DNA of 45,095 nt from Bacteroidia bacterium (GTDB lineage: Bacteria > Bacteroidota > Bacteroidia > Bacteroidales > VadinHA17). The notes beneath the pieces are model-generated. The model had not been told where the DNA came from. It saw only the letters and a list, made by a program, of their open reading frames with translations, and made no database searches. The stretch is taken from NCBI GenBank assembly GCA_026391215.1, contig JAPLDX010000057.1:1-45095 (forward strand), given 5' to 3'. Below are positions 34,767 through 42,664 of this stretch, piece after piece. A program made the position numbers and the translations under genes. Each line of letters begins with the position of its first letter. Positions within the stretch are counted from its first letter, which is position 1.

Positions 34767-35495
34767 TTACACCATATTTCTCTCTTTTTTGATTTTTTCA
34801 TATGCTTCATTGACCTTCTTGAATTTCTCATCAGCTGCTTTTTTGAATTCTTCACCAAGATGACTGACTTTATCTGGGTGATATTTTATTGCCATTCTCC
34901 TGTATGCTTTTTTTACCTCATCATTAGAGGCTAAGCGATCAATTTCAAGTATCTTGTACGAAGAATCTGTTTCCGGGATATACATATTTTTTATCGAAAG
35001 AAGATCGGAAGATGATATCCCGAGGTATCCTGCAATAGTGTCAATAAGCTGTACTTCTGATGGTTGGATATTCCCGTCAGCCAATGAGACATTGTAAAGA
35101 AGCTGAAGAAGCTGCAAACGAGAAGAGTAATCCATATTCCTGCTGATCTGGGAACAAACATCTCTGACCGGAATATCCTGTTTAAGAATGTCTTTCAGCA
35201 TCATTGTGGCTTCAGCGGCCGAATTACTTCCAAACTGCCTTACAAAGAACTGCTTTACATAATCCAGTTCTGATTTAACAACTTTACCGTCAGCTTTCAT
35301 TACTGCAGCAATAAGAACGAGCAGGCTGGCGCCAAAGGCTCCGGGGGTTGTTCTATCGTCTGCAAGAGAATAGGTTGAGGTTCTTACGGTGGTATTGTCA
35401 ACCATGGATCCTACAAAAAATCCCAATAGTCCACCGATAGGACCTCCGATTGCCCATCCGAGTCCGCCTCCTATCCATTTACCGAATCTTCCCAT
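34767..35495 (-). CDS. TerB-like and DnaJ-domain protein (DjlA-like)
   Basis: A 242-residue protein. A glycine-rich hydrophobic N-terminus ([32 protein letters not shown]) may insert in the membrane. A TerB-type helical domain (about 50-165, including [21 protein letters not shown] and [21 protein letters not shown]) follows. A C-terminal J domain spans from about residue 180, with HPD at 206-208 that stimulates DnaK. This is the DjlA layout. It begins seven bases after the coaE stop on the same strand, so it probably shares the transcript. Confidence 0.9.
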   Translation of the reverse strand: MGRFGKWIGGGLGWAIGGPIGGLLGFFVGSMVDNTTVRTSTYSLADDRTTPGAFGASLLVLIAAVMKADGKVVKSELDYVKQFFVRQFGSNSAAEATMMLKDILKQDIPVRDVCSQISRNMDYSSRLQLLQLLYNVSLADGNIQPSEVQLIDTIAGYLGISSSDLLSIKNMYIPETDSSYKILEIDRLASNDEVKKAYRRMAIKYHPDKVSHLGEEFKKAADEKFKKVNEAYEKIKKERNMV

Positions 35496-35502
35496 TTTAT
35501 TT

Positions 35503-36114
35503 TCAGGAATATAAGTGAGTTAAAATATCTTCATTTATCTGCAGGATAACCGGTATGATCATTTCATTTTCGGAATTATTGATCACATAATCCGATCTTT
35601 TGATCCTTTCCTCATCAGTCATCTGGTTTCTTATTCTTTCCATAACCTGTTCTCTTGTCAGCTTGTTTCTCAGGGTTACTCTTGAGATTCTCTCCTCAAC
35701 AGGTGCAACAATAGTTGCGATCCTGTCAACAAGCTTATAACCACCGCTTTCGAACAGGATTGCAGCTTCCATAATTACATAGGGTATAGTTTGCTCTTCT
35801 GCCCATTTTTCAAAAGAATCAAAGACAACAGGATGAACGAGGGCATTGACTTCCTTCAGGCGGTCCGGATCATTAAAGATCATTGAGGCCAGCTTCATAC
35901 GGTCAAGGATGCCACGCGGATAAAGATTTTCACCGGCTATTTCATTTATCCCGTTTTTCATCTTCTTGTCTTCATTCATTATTTTCTGGGCTTCAGAATC
36001 AGCAGAAAATACTGGTATTCCAAGGACAGTAAAAACCCTGCATACAGATGTTTTTCCGCTTCCTATGCCGCCGGTGATGCCGAGCTTCATTCCTGGTTTA
36101 ATTGGCTGCTTCAT
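35503..36114 (-). CDS. coaE: Dephospho-CoA kinase
   Basis: The start at 36114 ([16 protein letters not shown]) is preferred because the longer frame overlaps the upstream YbbR-like gene; an ATG at 36090 is also possible. The 203-residue kinase phosphorylates dephospho-CoA in the last step of coenzyme A synthesis. The P-loop GGIGSGKT is at residues 15-22. The lid and substrate parts [26 protein letters not shown] and VPLLFE-like [12 protein letters not shown] are present. It sits between ybbR-like and DnaJ-type genes in the nusB run. Confidence 0.95.
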   Translation of the reverse strand: MKQPIKPGMKLGITGGIGSGKTSVCRVFTVLGIPVFSADSEAQKIMNEDKKMKNGINEIAGENLYPRGILDRMKLASMIFNDPDRLKEVNALVHPVVFDSFEKWAEEQTIPYVIMEAAILFESGGYKLVDRIATIVAPVEERISRVTLRNKLTREQVMERIRNQMTDEERIKRSDYVINNSENEMIIPVILQINEDILTHLYS

Positions 36115-36137
36115 CTTCGTTAGGCCTTTATGCCATA

Positions 36138-36593
36138 TTACCTGACAGACAGGAATAATGTATCGGGTTTTACCGAAGTGATCTTGCACACAGCCTTCAT
36201 CTGAGAATTGAAATTCGGGACAAGATTTGAAGTTACAATGTAATAATCGGCTGATTTACTGTTTTGTATACGCCTGTAATTAACTTTAGAAAAATCGATT
36301 ACCAGGGGCGCATACTTTCCTGAAATTTTCATCCTCAGGATTGAATGGCCCGGTCCGCTTAAGAACAGATTCAGTTTCTGGGGAACGTTTTCATTCAACT
36401 TCCAATCCTTCGGAATATTATTATACCTGACAGGATACCTGATATCAGCTTCCAGATCTTTCCCGAGGGAATTGAGATACCAGAAGACAAATGACAGTAG
36501 AAGGAAGAAAGCGAATACAACTATATTCCTTTTGTTAAAACCTCTTGCCTCAATGGCAGGCTTCCCGGGTTGTATTTCTTTTTTTTTATCCAC
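36138..36593 (-). CDS. Short YbbR/CdaR-like membrane-anchored protein
   Basis: A 151-residue protein with one transmembrane helix (IVVFAFFLLLSFVFWYLNSLG) and a single beta domain of about 100 residues (YPVRYNNIPKDWKLNENVPQKLNLFLSGPGHSILRMK...). The placement between yajC and coaE and the sequence pattern match the YbbR-like proteins of Bacteroidota. Those are usually about twice this length with more than one YbbR domain, so this copy looks shortened. No frame disruption is visible at its end. Function is unknown, probably cell-envelope. Confidence 0.7.
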   Translation of the reverse strand: MDKKKEIQPGKPAIEARGFNKRNIVVFAFFLLLSFVFWYLNSLGKDLEADIRYPVRYNNIPKDWKLNENVPQKLNLFLSGPGHSILRMKISGKYAPLVIDFSKVNYRRIQNSKSADYYIVTSNLVPNFNSQMKAVCKITSVKPDTLFLSVR

Positions 36594-36611
36594 CCCGATT
36601 AAAAACAGAAA

Positions 36612-36944
36612 TTAACTTTGCTCGTCTGTTGAAGGATCTTTCACGAGGGCGTTCTTGTCAACCTTGAGTCGTACATCTCCTCCTGCATCCAAAAAAATGT
36701 AATTATCCCTTACCTCATAAACCCTTCCGTAAATTCCGCCCGTAGTAATAACTTTATCTCCTTTTTTCAGTGAGGTTCTGTAGTTATTCATTTCTTTTTG
36801 TTTTTTCATCTGTGGCCTTATCATGAAGAAATAGAACACCACAAAAACAAGGAGCAGCGGTATAAAAGTAATCAAAGCGTTACTTTGTCCACCGGTTGAA
36901 GAGGCGGGCTGTCCCATTAATAGTATGTAAGCAAGACTGGTCAT
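36612..36944 (-). CDS. yajC: Preprotein translocase subunit YajC
   Basis: A 110-residue single-pass membrane protein. It has one hydrophobic helix (ALITFIPLLLVFVVFYFFMIRPQMKKQKEM) followed by the conserved cytosolic part LKKGDKVITTGGIYGRVYEVRDNYIFLDA. YajC associates with SecDF in protein export. It lies 21 bases after the DUF1573 gene stop, in the same direction. Confidence 0.95.
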   Translation of the reverse strand: MTSLAYILLMGQPASSTGGQSNALITFIPLLLVFVVFYFFMIRPQMKKQKEMNNYRTSLKKGDKVITTGGIYGRVYEVRDNYIFLDAGGDVRLKVDKNALVKDPSTDEQS

Positions 36945-36965
36945 TGTTTTAAATATTAGTTATTA

Positions 36966-37394
36966 TTAATTGTTTATCACTTCTGCAGTTATTTTCAGCA
37001 TTACCACAGGATTTGATGCATTCGATCTGACAGTTATGACTTTAGATTGAATGCCGTTTCTTCCTGAAGTATCAAAGACCACTTCAAGTTTACCTGTTTC
37101 CCCCGGGGAGACCGGCTTCCGGTCATAATCAGGAACTGTGCAGCCGCAGGTTGTTGTTGCTGACAGTATTACCAGGTCGGAAGTGCCTGTATTTTCAAAA
37201 GTAAAAATACACCCGACTTTTTCCCCTTCATCCACTTTCCCAAACTGATGCTCATATTCCCTGAAGGTAAGAACAGCCTTGCCTGTATCAGAGGATGCGG
37301 ACAGGGTATTATCACTGCTTCTTTGTGTTTTCCCTGTGCAGCCTGCCAATGCCGCGATAAAAATAATCAAATATAGCTGTACAACCTTTTTCAT
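36966..37394 (-). CDS. DUF1573 family lipoprotein
   Basis: A 142-residue lipoprotein (signal MKKVVQLYLIIFIAALAGC, lipid Cys19). The mature part is one Ig-like DUF1573 domain with the hallmark TFENTGTSDLVILSATTTCGCTVPDY and VVFDTSGRNG stretches. These proteins are common in Bacteroidota; the molecular role is not established. It sits between nusB and yajC with short gaps, in an arrangement common in this phylum. Confidence 0.9.
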   Translation of the reverse strand: MKKVVQLYLIIFIAALAGCTGKTQRSSDNTLSASSDTGKAVLTFREYEHQFGKVDEGEKVGCIFTFENTGTSDLVILSATTTCGCTVPDYDRKPVSPGETGKLEVVFDTSGRNGIQSKVITVRSNASNPVVMLKITAEVINN

Positions 37395-37414
37395 AAAACC
37401 TTTAATCCTGAGAA

Positions 37415-38380
37415 TCAGCTTTCGGTTCTTAATGATTCTCCAATGAGGCCCCTGCCGAATTTGTTAAAAAGACCTTTTTCCCTGATCTCCTTTACGATAT
37501 TATCGAGGATACCGTTGACAAATGTACTGCTTTTTGACGTACAATAGTATTTTGCAATTTCAATGTATTCATTGAGAGTTACTTTGACAGGGATTTCCGG
37601 GAATTCAAGGATCTCGGTTATTGCAAGCCGCATCACCAGGATATCCATCAGGGCAATACGCTCCAATTCCCAGTTAGTGGTATTATTATCAATTAATTCA
37701 GAACCTTTTTGAGTATTCAGCACAGCTTTTGTAAATAAAATTTTTACAAAGTTCTCATCCTCTTCATTTTTAAACAAAGGTATTAATGCTGTCTTTTCAC
37801 CTGAATCGGCTTTAAACTTTTTCAATGTCTTTTCAATCATTATGATGACATACTCCATGTCATCATTCCAATATATGCTCTGTTCCTCAAGACAATTGGC
37901 AAGATCTTCCGAATTTGCCAGCAGATCATTTACCAGCCTGAGTACAAATTTTTTATCCATCTGGTAATTATTTTCAGGAGAATTCATGTATCCCTCATAT
38001 ACATCCCATGTTATCATCTTAGTATACAGAAGACGGACGATATGGGAAAAATTGACCCATGATAATTTGTTGGCAGAAACATATTTCTGAAACTCCAGGT
38101 TTTTTCGCAGCTGGGCAATGACCCTGTTATTGACGAAGCGAAGATTGGGATTCAGGTCTTCCGGAAAAGGAATTTTTTTCTGCCGGGCCTGGTCAATTTT
38201 TTCTGAAGAAATATCCGAAAGTTCCATGACAAGCAGCATCAGGTAATGGTAAAGATTGTACGTCTTCTCAATGCTGAACATTAGCTCTTTTTCAGCTCTG
38301 GCCAGATCATTATCTTCCCTGCGGTTAAAAGCATAAAAAGCCATCAGTGCTTTTATGCGCAACAATCTTCTGCTTATCAT
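37415..38380 (-). CDS. nusB: Transcription antitermination protein NusB (extended form)
   Basis: A 321-residue protein. The NusB fold occupies the last 130 residues or so (ELIDNNTTNWELERIALMDILVMRLAITEILEFPEIPVKVTLNEYIEIAKYYCTSKSSTFVNGILD). About 180 extra N-terminal residues, starting MISRRLLRIKALMAFYAF, are typical of the Bacteroidota version. NusB acts with NusE in rRNA antitermination. It leads the nusB-DUF1573-yajC-ybbR-coaE run and has a well-formed promoter 27-56 bases upstream. Confidence 0.95.
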   Translation of the reverse strand: MISRRLLRIKALMAFYAFNRREDNDLARAEKELMFSIEKTYNLYHYLMLLVMELSDISSEKIDQARQKKIPFPEDLNPNLRFVNNRVIAQLRKNLEFQKYVSANKLSWVNFSHIVRLLYTKMITWDVYEGYMNSPENNYQMDKKFVLRLVNDLLANSEDLANCLEEQSIYWNDDMEYVIIMIEKTLKKFKADSGEKTALIPLFKNEEDENFVKILFTKAVLNTQKGSELIDNNTTNWELERIALMDILVMRLAITEILEFPEIPVKVTLNEYIEIAKYYCTSKSSTFVNGILDNIVKEIREKGLFNKFGRGLIGESLRTES

Positions 38381-38406
38381 CTTTAAAGAACCTGTTTTTT
38401 CCGCTG

Positions 38407-38436
38407 CAAAAATACTCTTTTTCCGTTACCCTCAAA
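38407..38436 (-). promoter_or_regulatory. Bacteroidota-type promoter for the nusB operon
   Basis: On the minus strand TTTG (38436-38433) is followed after 18 bases by TATTTTTG (38414-38407), a perfect TTTG-N18-TAnnTTTG match. The predicted transcript starts near 38400, about 20 bases before the nusB ATG. Confidence 0.75.
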
Positions 38437-38475
38437 ACAACAATGTAAAATTTCGGAGCAATTGAACAGCCTTAT

Positions 38476-38505
38476 TTTGATTTGAAAAAATAATTGTTAC
38501 ATTTG
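38476..38505 (+). promoter_or_regulatory. Bacteroidota-type promoter for the PUR-family gene
   Basis: TTTG (38476-38479) is followed after 18 bases by TACATTTG (38498-38505). The spacing is identical to that of the divergent nusB promoter. Transcription would begin near 38512, which rules out the in-frame ATG at 38494 and supports the start at 38545. Confidence 0.75.
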
Positions 38506-38544
38506 ACAATACAAAATAACATTCTAACCTTAACAGACTTAGAA

Positions 38545-38946
38545 ATGGAAGAAGAAACCGGAGCAAAAGAAGATCTGAACGGGAGTGAGGAAAAAACTCA
38601 GAAGGAGGAGATTTTCACCAAAGTTGTCCGTGCGGGTAAAAGAACCTATTTCTTTGATGTAAAAGCTACCAGGAAAGAAGACTATTACCTTACTATTACT
38701 GAAAGCAAAAAACGTTTGGGCAAAGAAGGTAAGTTCTTCTATGAAAAGCATAAGATCTTCCTGTATAAGGAAGATTTTGAGAAGTTTACTGAAGGTTTAA
38801 AGGATTCAGTCGCATATATTGACAATAGCAGGGATGATCTTAAAGTTTCAGCTCCTGCAACTGAGATGAAAACAAGTGACGAAAAGCAGACTCTGACCAC
38901 GGAAGAGTTCACAAACATAGAGTTTGATGATCTCGGTAAAAAATAA
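38545..38946 (+). CDS. PUR-family nucleic-acid-binding protein (DUF3276)
   Basis: The start at 38545 (MEEETGAKEDLNG) is chosen because the promoter lies upstream of it and an earlier in-frame ATG falls inside the -7 box. The 133-residue product has an acidic N-terminus and one PUR-alpha-like domain (EIFTKVVRAGKRTYFFDVKATRKEDYYLTITESKKRLG..., KHKIFLYKEDFEKFTEGL). Family members bind single-stranded DNA or RNA. It is transcribed away from nusB and is followed by a DUF456 gene 38 bases later. Confidence 0.9.
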   Translation: MEEETGAKEDLNGSEEKTQKEEIFTKVVRAGKRTYFFDVKATRKEDYYLTITESKKRLGKEGKFFYEKHKIFLYKEDFEKFTEGLKDSVAYIDNSRDDLKVSAPATEMKTSDEKQTLTTEEFTNIEFDDLGKK

Positions 38947-38984
38947 AGCCGACTTCGCTAACCTTTGCCTTTATTATACTCTGA

Positions 38985-39464
38985 ATGTCTGATTATATCC
39001 TTCTTATATTAGGTATTATCATGATGATAGTCGGAATTATCGGCTGTCTTGTTCCGGTATTGCCCGGACCTCCGTTAAGTTACCTGGGATTAATAATGCT
39101 TCACCTGTCAAAGTTCGGCCAGTTTTCGAAAAGCGTCCTGATAGCCCTTGTTGCCGTAACGATAGTTGTCACAATACTTGATTATATTGTGCCCATCTGG
39201 GGTACAAGAAAATTCGGAGGCTCAAAATACGGGATGAGAGGTGCAACAGTGGGACTGGTAATAGGCTTATTCCTGGGACCTGTCGGTATTATCGTCGGGC
39301 CTTTGATAGGAGCCATAGTAGGCGAACTTATATTCAAGGATGACATGAAATATGCCCTCAAAGCAGGATTCGGAAGCCTGCTGGGTTTCCTGACCGGGAT
39401 CGGCCTGAAGCTGGCTGCCTCGTTTGTTATGACATTTTACTTTGTCAAGGAGTGGATAGCGTAG
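38985..39464 (+). CDS. DUF456 family membrane protein
   Basis: A 159-residue protein with four hydrophobic segments (YILLILGIIMMIVGIIGCLVPVLPGPPLSYLGLIML, VLIALVAVTIVVTILDYIV, GATVGLVIGLFLGPVGIIVGPLIGAIVGELI, AGFGSLLGFLTGIGLKLAASFVMTFYF). The GPPLSYLGL and GLFLGP motifs are characteristic of DUF456. Function is unknown. Its last codons (Trp-Ile-Ala-stop) run into a 25-base sequence that is repeated at the end of the convergent carbamoyltransferase gene, so its natural C-terminus may have been altered. Confidence 0.88.
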   Translation: MSDYILLILGIIMMIVGIIGCLVPVLPGPPLSYLGLIMLHLSKFGQFSKSVLIALVAVTIVVTILDYIVPIWGTRKFGGSKYGMRGATVGLVIGLFLGPVGIIVGPLIGAIVGELIFKDDMKYALKAGFGSLLGFLTGIGLKLAASFVMTFYFVKEWIA

Positions 39465-39659
39465 CCACCATCACCGCTTACACGTACCCACCCCTTTTTT
39501 CCCCTCCCTGCTTCGCAAGGAGGGGAAAAAATGATTGCATATATTAATGATTATTAGACAATTAATAAAAACAAAGCCCCCTTCCTTGGTTCACCAGGGA
39601 AGGGGGGTTGGGGGATGGGTACATGCATCCTTATGATAGCGTAGCCACCATCACCGCTT
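39455..39659. repeat. Inverted-repeat element flanked by 25-base direct repeats
   Basis: Identical 25-base sequences stand at 39455-39479 and 39635-39659. Between them lies a block bounded by imperfect inverted ends (39481-39494 against 39611-39625, 12 of 14 matching, core GTACCCA). The block contains two long hairpins: 13 base pairs at 39495-39507/39519-39531, and 13 base pairs with a TTCA loop at 39577-39606. There is no open frame inside. It looks like a small non-autonomous element or a rearrangement scar, and the hairpins could terminate both convergent genes. Confidence 0.65.
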
Positions 39660-40629
39660 TTATAGTATGAAGTCTGTTCCCGGCTTCGTCAAATACAATA
39701 GAGTATTTTGATTCAAAGACATCCTCGGTGACTTCCATGCCGTCAAGACCAAATTTTTTAAAGATCTCCTCTCCTACCTTTGTTTCCCTGTTATGAAAAG
39801 CAGGCAGGCAATGAAGGAATCTGACATCCGGATTGCCAGTTTTGCTGATCACAGACATGTTGATCTGGTATGGTCTTAATAGTGTGATCCTCTCTTCCCA
39901 GACAGAATCAGGCTCTCCCATTGATACCCAGACATCAGTATAGAGAAAATCGGCACCTTTCACAGCCTCATCCACATTTTCGGTGATCGTAATTTTTGAG
40001 CCTGTTTTTCCGGCAATCTCCCTGCACTGTGTAACCAGATCTGCCGATGGCTGATATGCTTTCGGAGCTGCTATCCTGAAATCAATTCCCATTTTCGATG
40101 AAATGACCATTAGTGAATTACCCATGTTGTACCTTGCATCTCCAAGATAACATAAAGCCATCCTGTTAAACGGCTTTGCACAGTGCTCAGTCATTGTCAG
40201 AACATCAGCGAGTACCTGGGTCGGGTGAAATTCATTTGTAAGTCCGTTCCATACAGGCACACCTGCATATTTTGCCAGCTCTTCAACACTTGCCTGGCCA
40301 TAACCGCGATATTCAATTCCATCGTACATCCGGCCAAGAACCCTTGCAGTATCCTTCATGGATTCCTTATGTCCTATCTGCGAACCGCTGGGACCGAGAT
40401 AGGTAACATTAGCTCCCTGGTCATATGCGGCCACCTCAAATGCACACCTGGTTCTTGTCGATGATTTTTCAAAAATCAGTGCTATATTCTTTCCTTTAAT
40501 ATATTGCTTTTCCTTTCCTGCCTTTTTAGCCTTTTTCAGCTCTGATGCAAGATCAAGAAGGTACTTTATTTCTTCAGGAGAAAAATCTAATAGCTTTAGA
40601 AAGTGTCTGTTTTTAAGATTTAGTTTCAT
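39631..40629 (-). CDS. argF: Ornithine carbamoyltransferase (ArgF/ArcB type)
   Basis: A 332-residue enzyme that interconverts ornithine plus carbamoyl phosphate with citrulline. Carbamoyl phosphate binding STRTR is at residues 57-61; [26 protein letters not shown] for ornithine and [11 protein letters not shown] are all present. The sequence is very close in pattern to the enterobacterial and catabolic enzymes, unlike the N-acetylornithine carbamoyltransferase that many Bacteroidota use for arginine synthesis. The carbamate kinase gene lies 119 bases upstream on the same strand. A catabolic (ArcB) role is therefore likely, although no arginine deiminase gene is in the window. A -7 like TATCTTTG lies about 30 bases before the start. 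Confidence 0.93.
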   Translation of the reverse strand: MKLNLKNRHFLKLLDFSPEEIKYLLDLASELKKAKKAGKEKQYIKGKNIALIFEKSSTRTRCAFEVAAYDQGANVTYLGPSGSQIGHKESMKDTARVLGRMYDGIEYRGYGQASVEELAKYAGVPVWNGLTNEFHPTQVLADVLTMTEHCAKPFNRMALCYLGDARYNMGNSLMVISSKMGIDFRIAAPKAYQPSADLVTQCREIAGKTGSKITITENVDEAVKGADFLYTDVWVSMGEPDSVWEERITLLRPYQINMSVISKTGNPDVRFLHCLPAFHNRETKVGEEIFKKFGLDGMEVTEDVFESKYSIVFDEAGNRLHTIKAVMVATLS

Positions 40630-40657
40630 TGCTAAATAAAGTAAAAAATTTGACAGG

Positions 40658-40665
40658 CAAAGATA
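40658..40665 (-). promoter_or_regulatory. Putative -7 box (TATCTTTG) before the carbamoyltransferase gene
   Basis: The minus strand reads TATCTTTG about 30 bases before the ATG. No matching TTTG was found 18 bases further upstream, where a dispersed CATCAGG-type repeat lies instead. Partial match only. Confidence 0.4.
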
Positions 40666-40673
40666 ATAATAAA

Positions 40674-40746
40674 ATGGCGTCAGGCATCAGGCTGCTGGTG
40701 ACGGGAAGAAAATAATACTTGCTCGTCCTGTTGCCTGAAGCCCGTA
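40674..40746. repeat. CATCAGGC/GTAGCC-type dispersed microrepeat
   Basis: AAATGGCGTCAGGCATCAGG at 40672-40691 closely matches AAATGGCATCAGGCATCAGG at 42481-42500. The flanking GTTGCCTGAAGCCCGTAGCC (40729-40748) resembles TGTAGCCTGCATCCAGTAGCC at 42589-42608. Both copies lie in intergenic DNA next to gene ends. This looks like a short dispersed element of this genome. Confidence 0.55.
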
Positions 40747-40748
40747 GC

Positions 40749-41717
40749 CTATCTCCTATCGTCTTCGTACTCCAATGTGATCTTTGATCCGAATTTTGTA
40801 TCGGCGAGTTTGAATGCTTCAGTGATGACACTTATCTTCCCGCCGTTTTTAATAAAGTTGAGACAAGCCTGTATTTTTGGGGCCATGCTCCCCTTTGTAA
40901 ATTGCCCCTCATTCAGGTACTTAAGGGCATCAGCATAATTCAGGAATTCTTTTATCTCCTGACCGGGCTTCTTATAGTTTATGTAGATGTAAGGCACATC
41001 GGTAAGGATGTAAAATTCATCAGCGCCTATTAGGGTAGCCAGAAGCGACGATGCGAGATCTTTATCAATAACAGCTTCAGCAGGTCTTACATCCTTCTTT
41101 TCATCAACATATACCGGGACTCCGCCTCCGCCGGCAGCAATAACTATATTACCCTGCTGTGCCAGATCCCTGATGATTGAGTGATTAAAGATATTCACCG
41201 GAACCGGGGAGGGAACAACACGTCTGAACCCGCCGTCCTGCTTTACCTCCTCCCTGAAGGTCCACCCCTTTTTTAAAGCAAGTTCATCAGCCTGTTCCCT
41301 GGTATATATCTTCCCTATTCTCTTCTGCGGATCACAAAAAGCCTGATCGTTGATATCAACCAGTACAGAAGTTACAACACAAACTATATTCTTATCTATT
41401 CCATTTTTATTCAGTACGTTCCTGAACATTCTTTCGATCATATAACCAATACCACCCTGCGAATCAGCGACACAAATATCGACGGGCATCTGGGCGATAT
41501 TATACATTTGTTCACCGGCATCATTGCGCATCAGGATATTTCCAACCTGCGGCCCGTTGCCATGTGTCAGGACAAGATCATAGCCTTCCCTGATCAGAAA
41601 GACAAGATTTTCAAGGGTTGCAGTGGTATTATCTTCCTGTTCATCTATTGTTCCAACCTGTTCGCCTCTTAAAAGAGCATTGCCTCCAAGAGCAACTACA
41701 GCTAATTTCTTTTTCAT
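40749..41717 (-). CDS. arcC: Carbamate kinase
   Basis: A 322-residue amino-acid-kinase-fold enzyme that makes ATP and carbamate from carbamoyl phosphate and ADP. Recognisable parts are VVALGGNALLRG at the N-terminus, LVLTHGNGPQVGNILMRND, IAAGGGGVPVY and AVIDKDLASSLLATLIGADEFYILTDVPYIYINY near the nucleotide site, and GSMAPKIQACLNFI at the C-terminus. It lies upstream of ornithine carbamoyltransferase on the same strand, the typical arc gene partnership for energy recovery from citrulline. The start is 72 bases from the divergent lipoprotein gene. Confidence 0.96.
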   Translation of the reverse strand: MKKKLAVVALGGNALLRGEQVGTIDEQEDNTTATLENLVFLIREGYDLVLTHGNGPQVGNILMRNDAGEQMYNIAQMPVDICVADSQGGIGYMIERMFRNVLNKNGIDKNIVCVVTSVLVDINDQAFCDPQKRIGKIYTREQADELALKKGWTFREEVKQDGGFRRVVPSPVPVNIFNHSIIRDLAQQGNIVIAAGGGGVPVYVDEKKDVRPAEAVIDKDLASSLLATLIGADEFYILTDVPYIYINYKKPGQEIKEFLNYADALKYLNEGQFTKGSMAPKIQACLNFIKNGGKISVITEAFKLADTKFGSKITLEYEDDRR

Positions 41718-41789
41718 ACAGCAATTTTACAATTTTGAACTGAAATTAAAAAAAAATGTTACTTTTACATAATTCTAAAAATCAGGGTT

Positions 41790-42479
41790 GTGAGATTCAG
41801 ATCCGGACTAATCGTTGCAATGATCTTTGCAATAACAACGGGAATTTCCTGTAAACATAGTGGGGGAAAATATATTGACCAGGGAGAGATTCATTATACT
41901 ATTGAGTATATTGGCGATGTAGGGATGGTCCCAAAAGAATACATGCCAAGGAATCTCATAGTCTCTTTCAAGGACGATAAAATACTGTTTGATATCTCGG
42001 CTCCTTTCGGCAGTATAGGTATATATAATCTCGCCAATCCTCATAAGGGTATCTATGATACTTATATCAGCCTGCTTTCATTGAAATATTATTATGCATC
42101 AAAGCCCGGTGAAATAAATCCCGGATTTGAGACAATGAAAGGCATTGATATAAAAAAGACCTCCAGATCTACTGTTATCTGCGGTTTTAACTGCAAAAAC
42201 GCTCAAGTAACATTTCCGGAAGACAGGGATAAAGTGTATAATATATGGTATACCAATGAGATAGATGTTAAGAATCCAAATGTTTCAACTCCATTTAAGG
42301 ATATTGACGGAGTTCTAATGAGCTTTTTCTTCTTCATGGGTACCGCTGAAATGCAATTCACTGCCGAAACAGTATATAAAAAAGAGATCCCCGATAAAAC
42401 TTTTGAAAGAAGACCAAAATACTTACAGGTTTCAAGGGAGGAGATCGACAGCTTTATTAATAAGATGGGGAGCCTTTAG
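41790..42479 (+). CDS. Lipoprotein of unknown function
   Basis: A 229-residue protein starting with GTG (41790), which directly gives a lipoprotein signal (MRFRSGLIVAMIFAITTGISC, lipid Cys21). The mature part looks beta-rich, with IHYTIEYIGDVG, MPRNLIVSFKDDKILFDISAPFGSIGIYN, and a hydrophobic VLMSFFFFMGTAEMQFTAETVYKKEIPD stretch. I do not recognise a family. A TTTG-N22-TACTTTTA sequence ahead of it is a weak promoter candidate. It is followed by a small hairpin terminator and an intergenic microrepeat before ftsK. Confidence 0.75.
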   Translation: MRFRSGLIVAMIFAITTGISCKHSGGKYIDQGEIHYTIEYIGDVGMVPKEYMPRNLIVSFKDDKILFDISAPFGSIGIYNLANPHKGIYDTYISLLSLKYYYASKPGEINPGFETMKGIDIKKTSRSTVICGFNCKNAQVTFPEDRDKVYNIWYTNEIDVKNPNVSTPFKDIDGVLMSFFFFMGTAEMQFTAETVYKKEIPDKTFERRPKYLQVSREEIDSFINKMGSL

Positions 42480-42480
42480 G

Positions 42481-42617
42481 AAATGGCATCAGGCATCAGG
42501 CGATTGTAATTAAGATACTTTAAAATCAGAGGGTTATTGTTTGACCCTTTTTTATTCCGCCTGATTCATTTATATGTACTATTTTACCTGTAGCCTGCAT
42601 CCAGTAGCCGGTAGCCG
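42481..42617. repeat. Second copy of the CATCAGGC/GTAGCC microrepeat
   Basis: AAATGGCATCAGGCATCAGG starts two bases after the lipoprotein stop. A GTAGCCTGCATCCAGTAGCC-type tract at 42589-42617, including GTAGCCGGTAGCCG, ends the block. A terminator lies between them. See the copy at 40674-40746. Confidence 0.5.
42530..42553 (+). terminator. Short hairpin terminator after the lipoprotein gene
   Basis: AGGGT (42530-42534) pairs with ACCCT (42544-42548) across a nine-base loop and is followed by a run of six T. The stem is short but placed as expected between two genes of the same strand. Confidence 0.5.
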
Positions 42618-42634
42618 AATTTTGATTTATTTAT

Positions 42635-42642
42635 TACCTTTG
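42635..42642 (+). promoter_or_regulatory. Putative -7 box (TACCTTTG) before ftsK
   Basis: TACCTTTG fits TAnnTTTG and lies 22 bases before the ATG at 42665. No TTTG was found at the usual spacing. A TTG codon in frame at 42656 would fall nearly on the transcription start, favouring the ATG. Confidence 0.45.
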
Positions 42643-42664
42643 GGATGCATTTTAATTGCCTATT

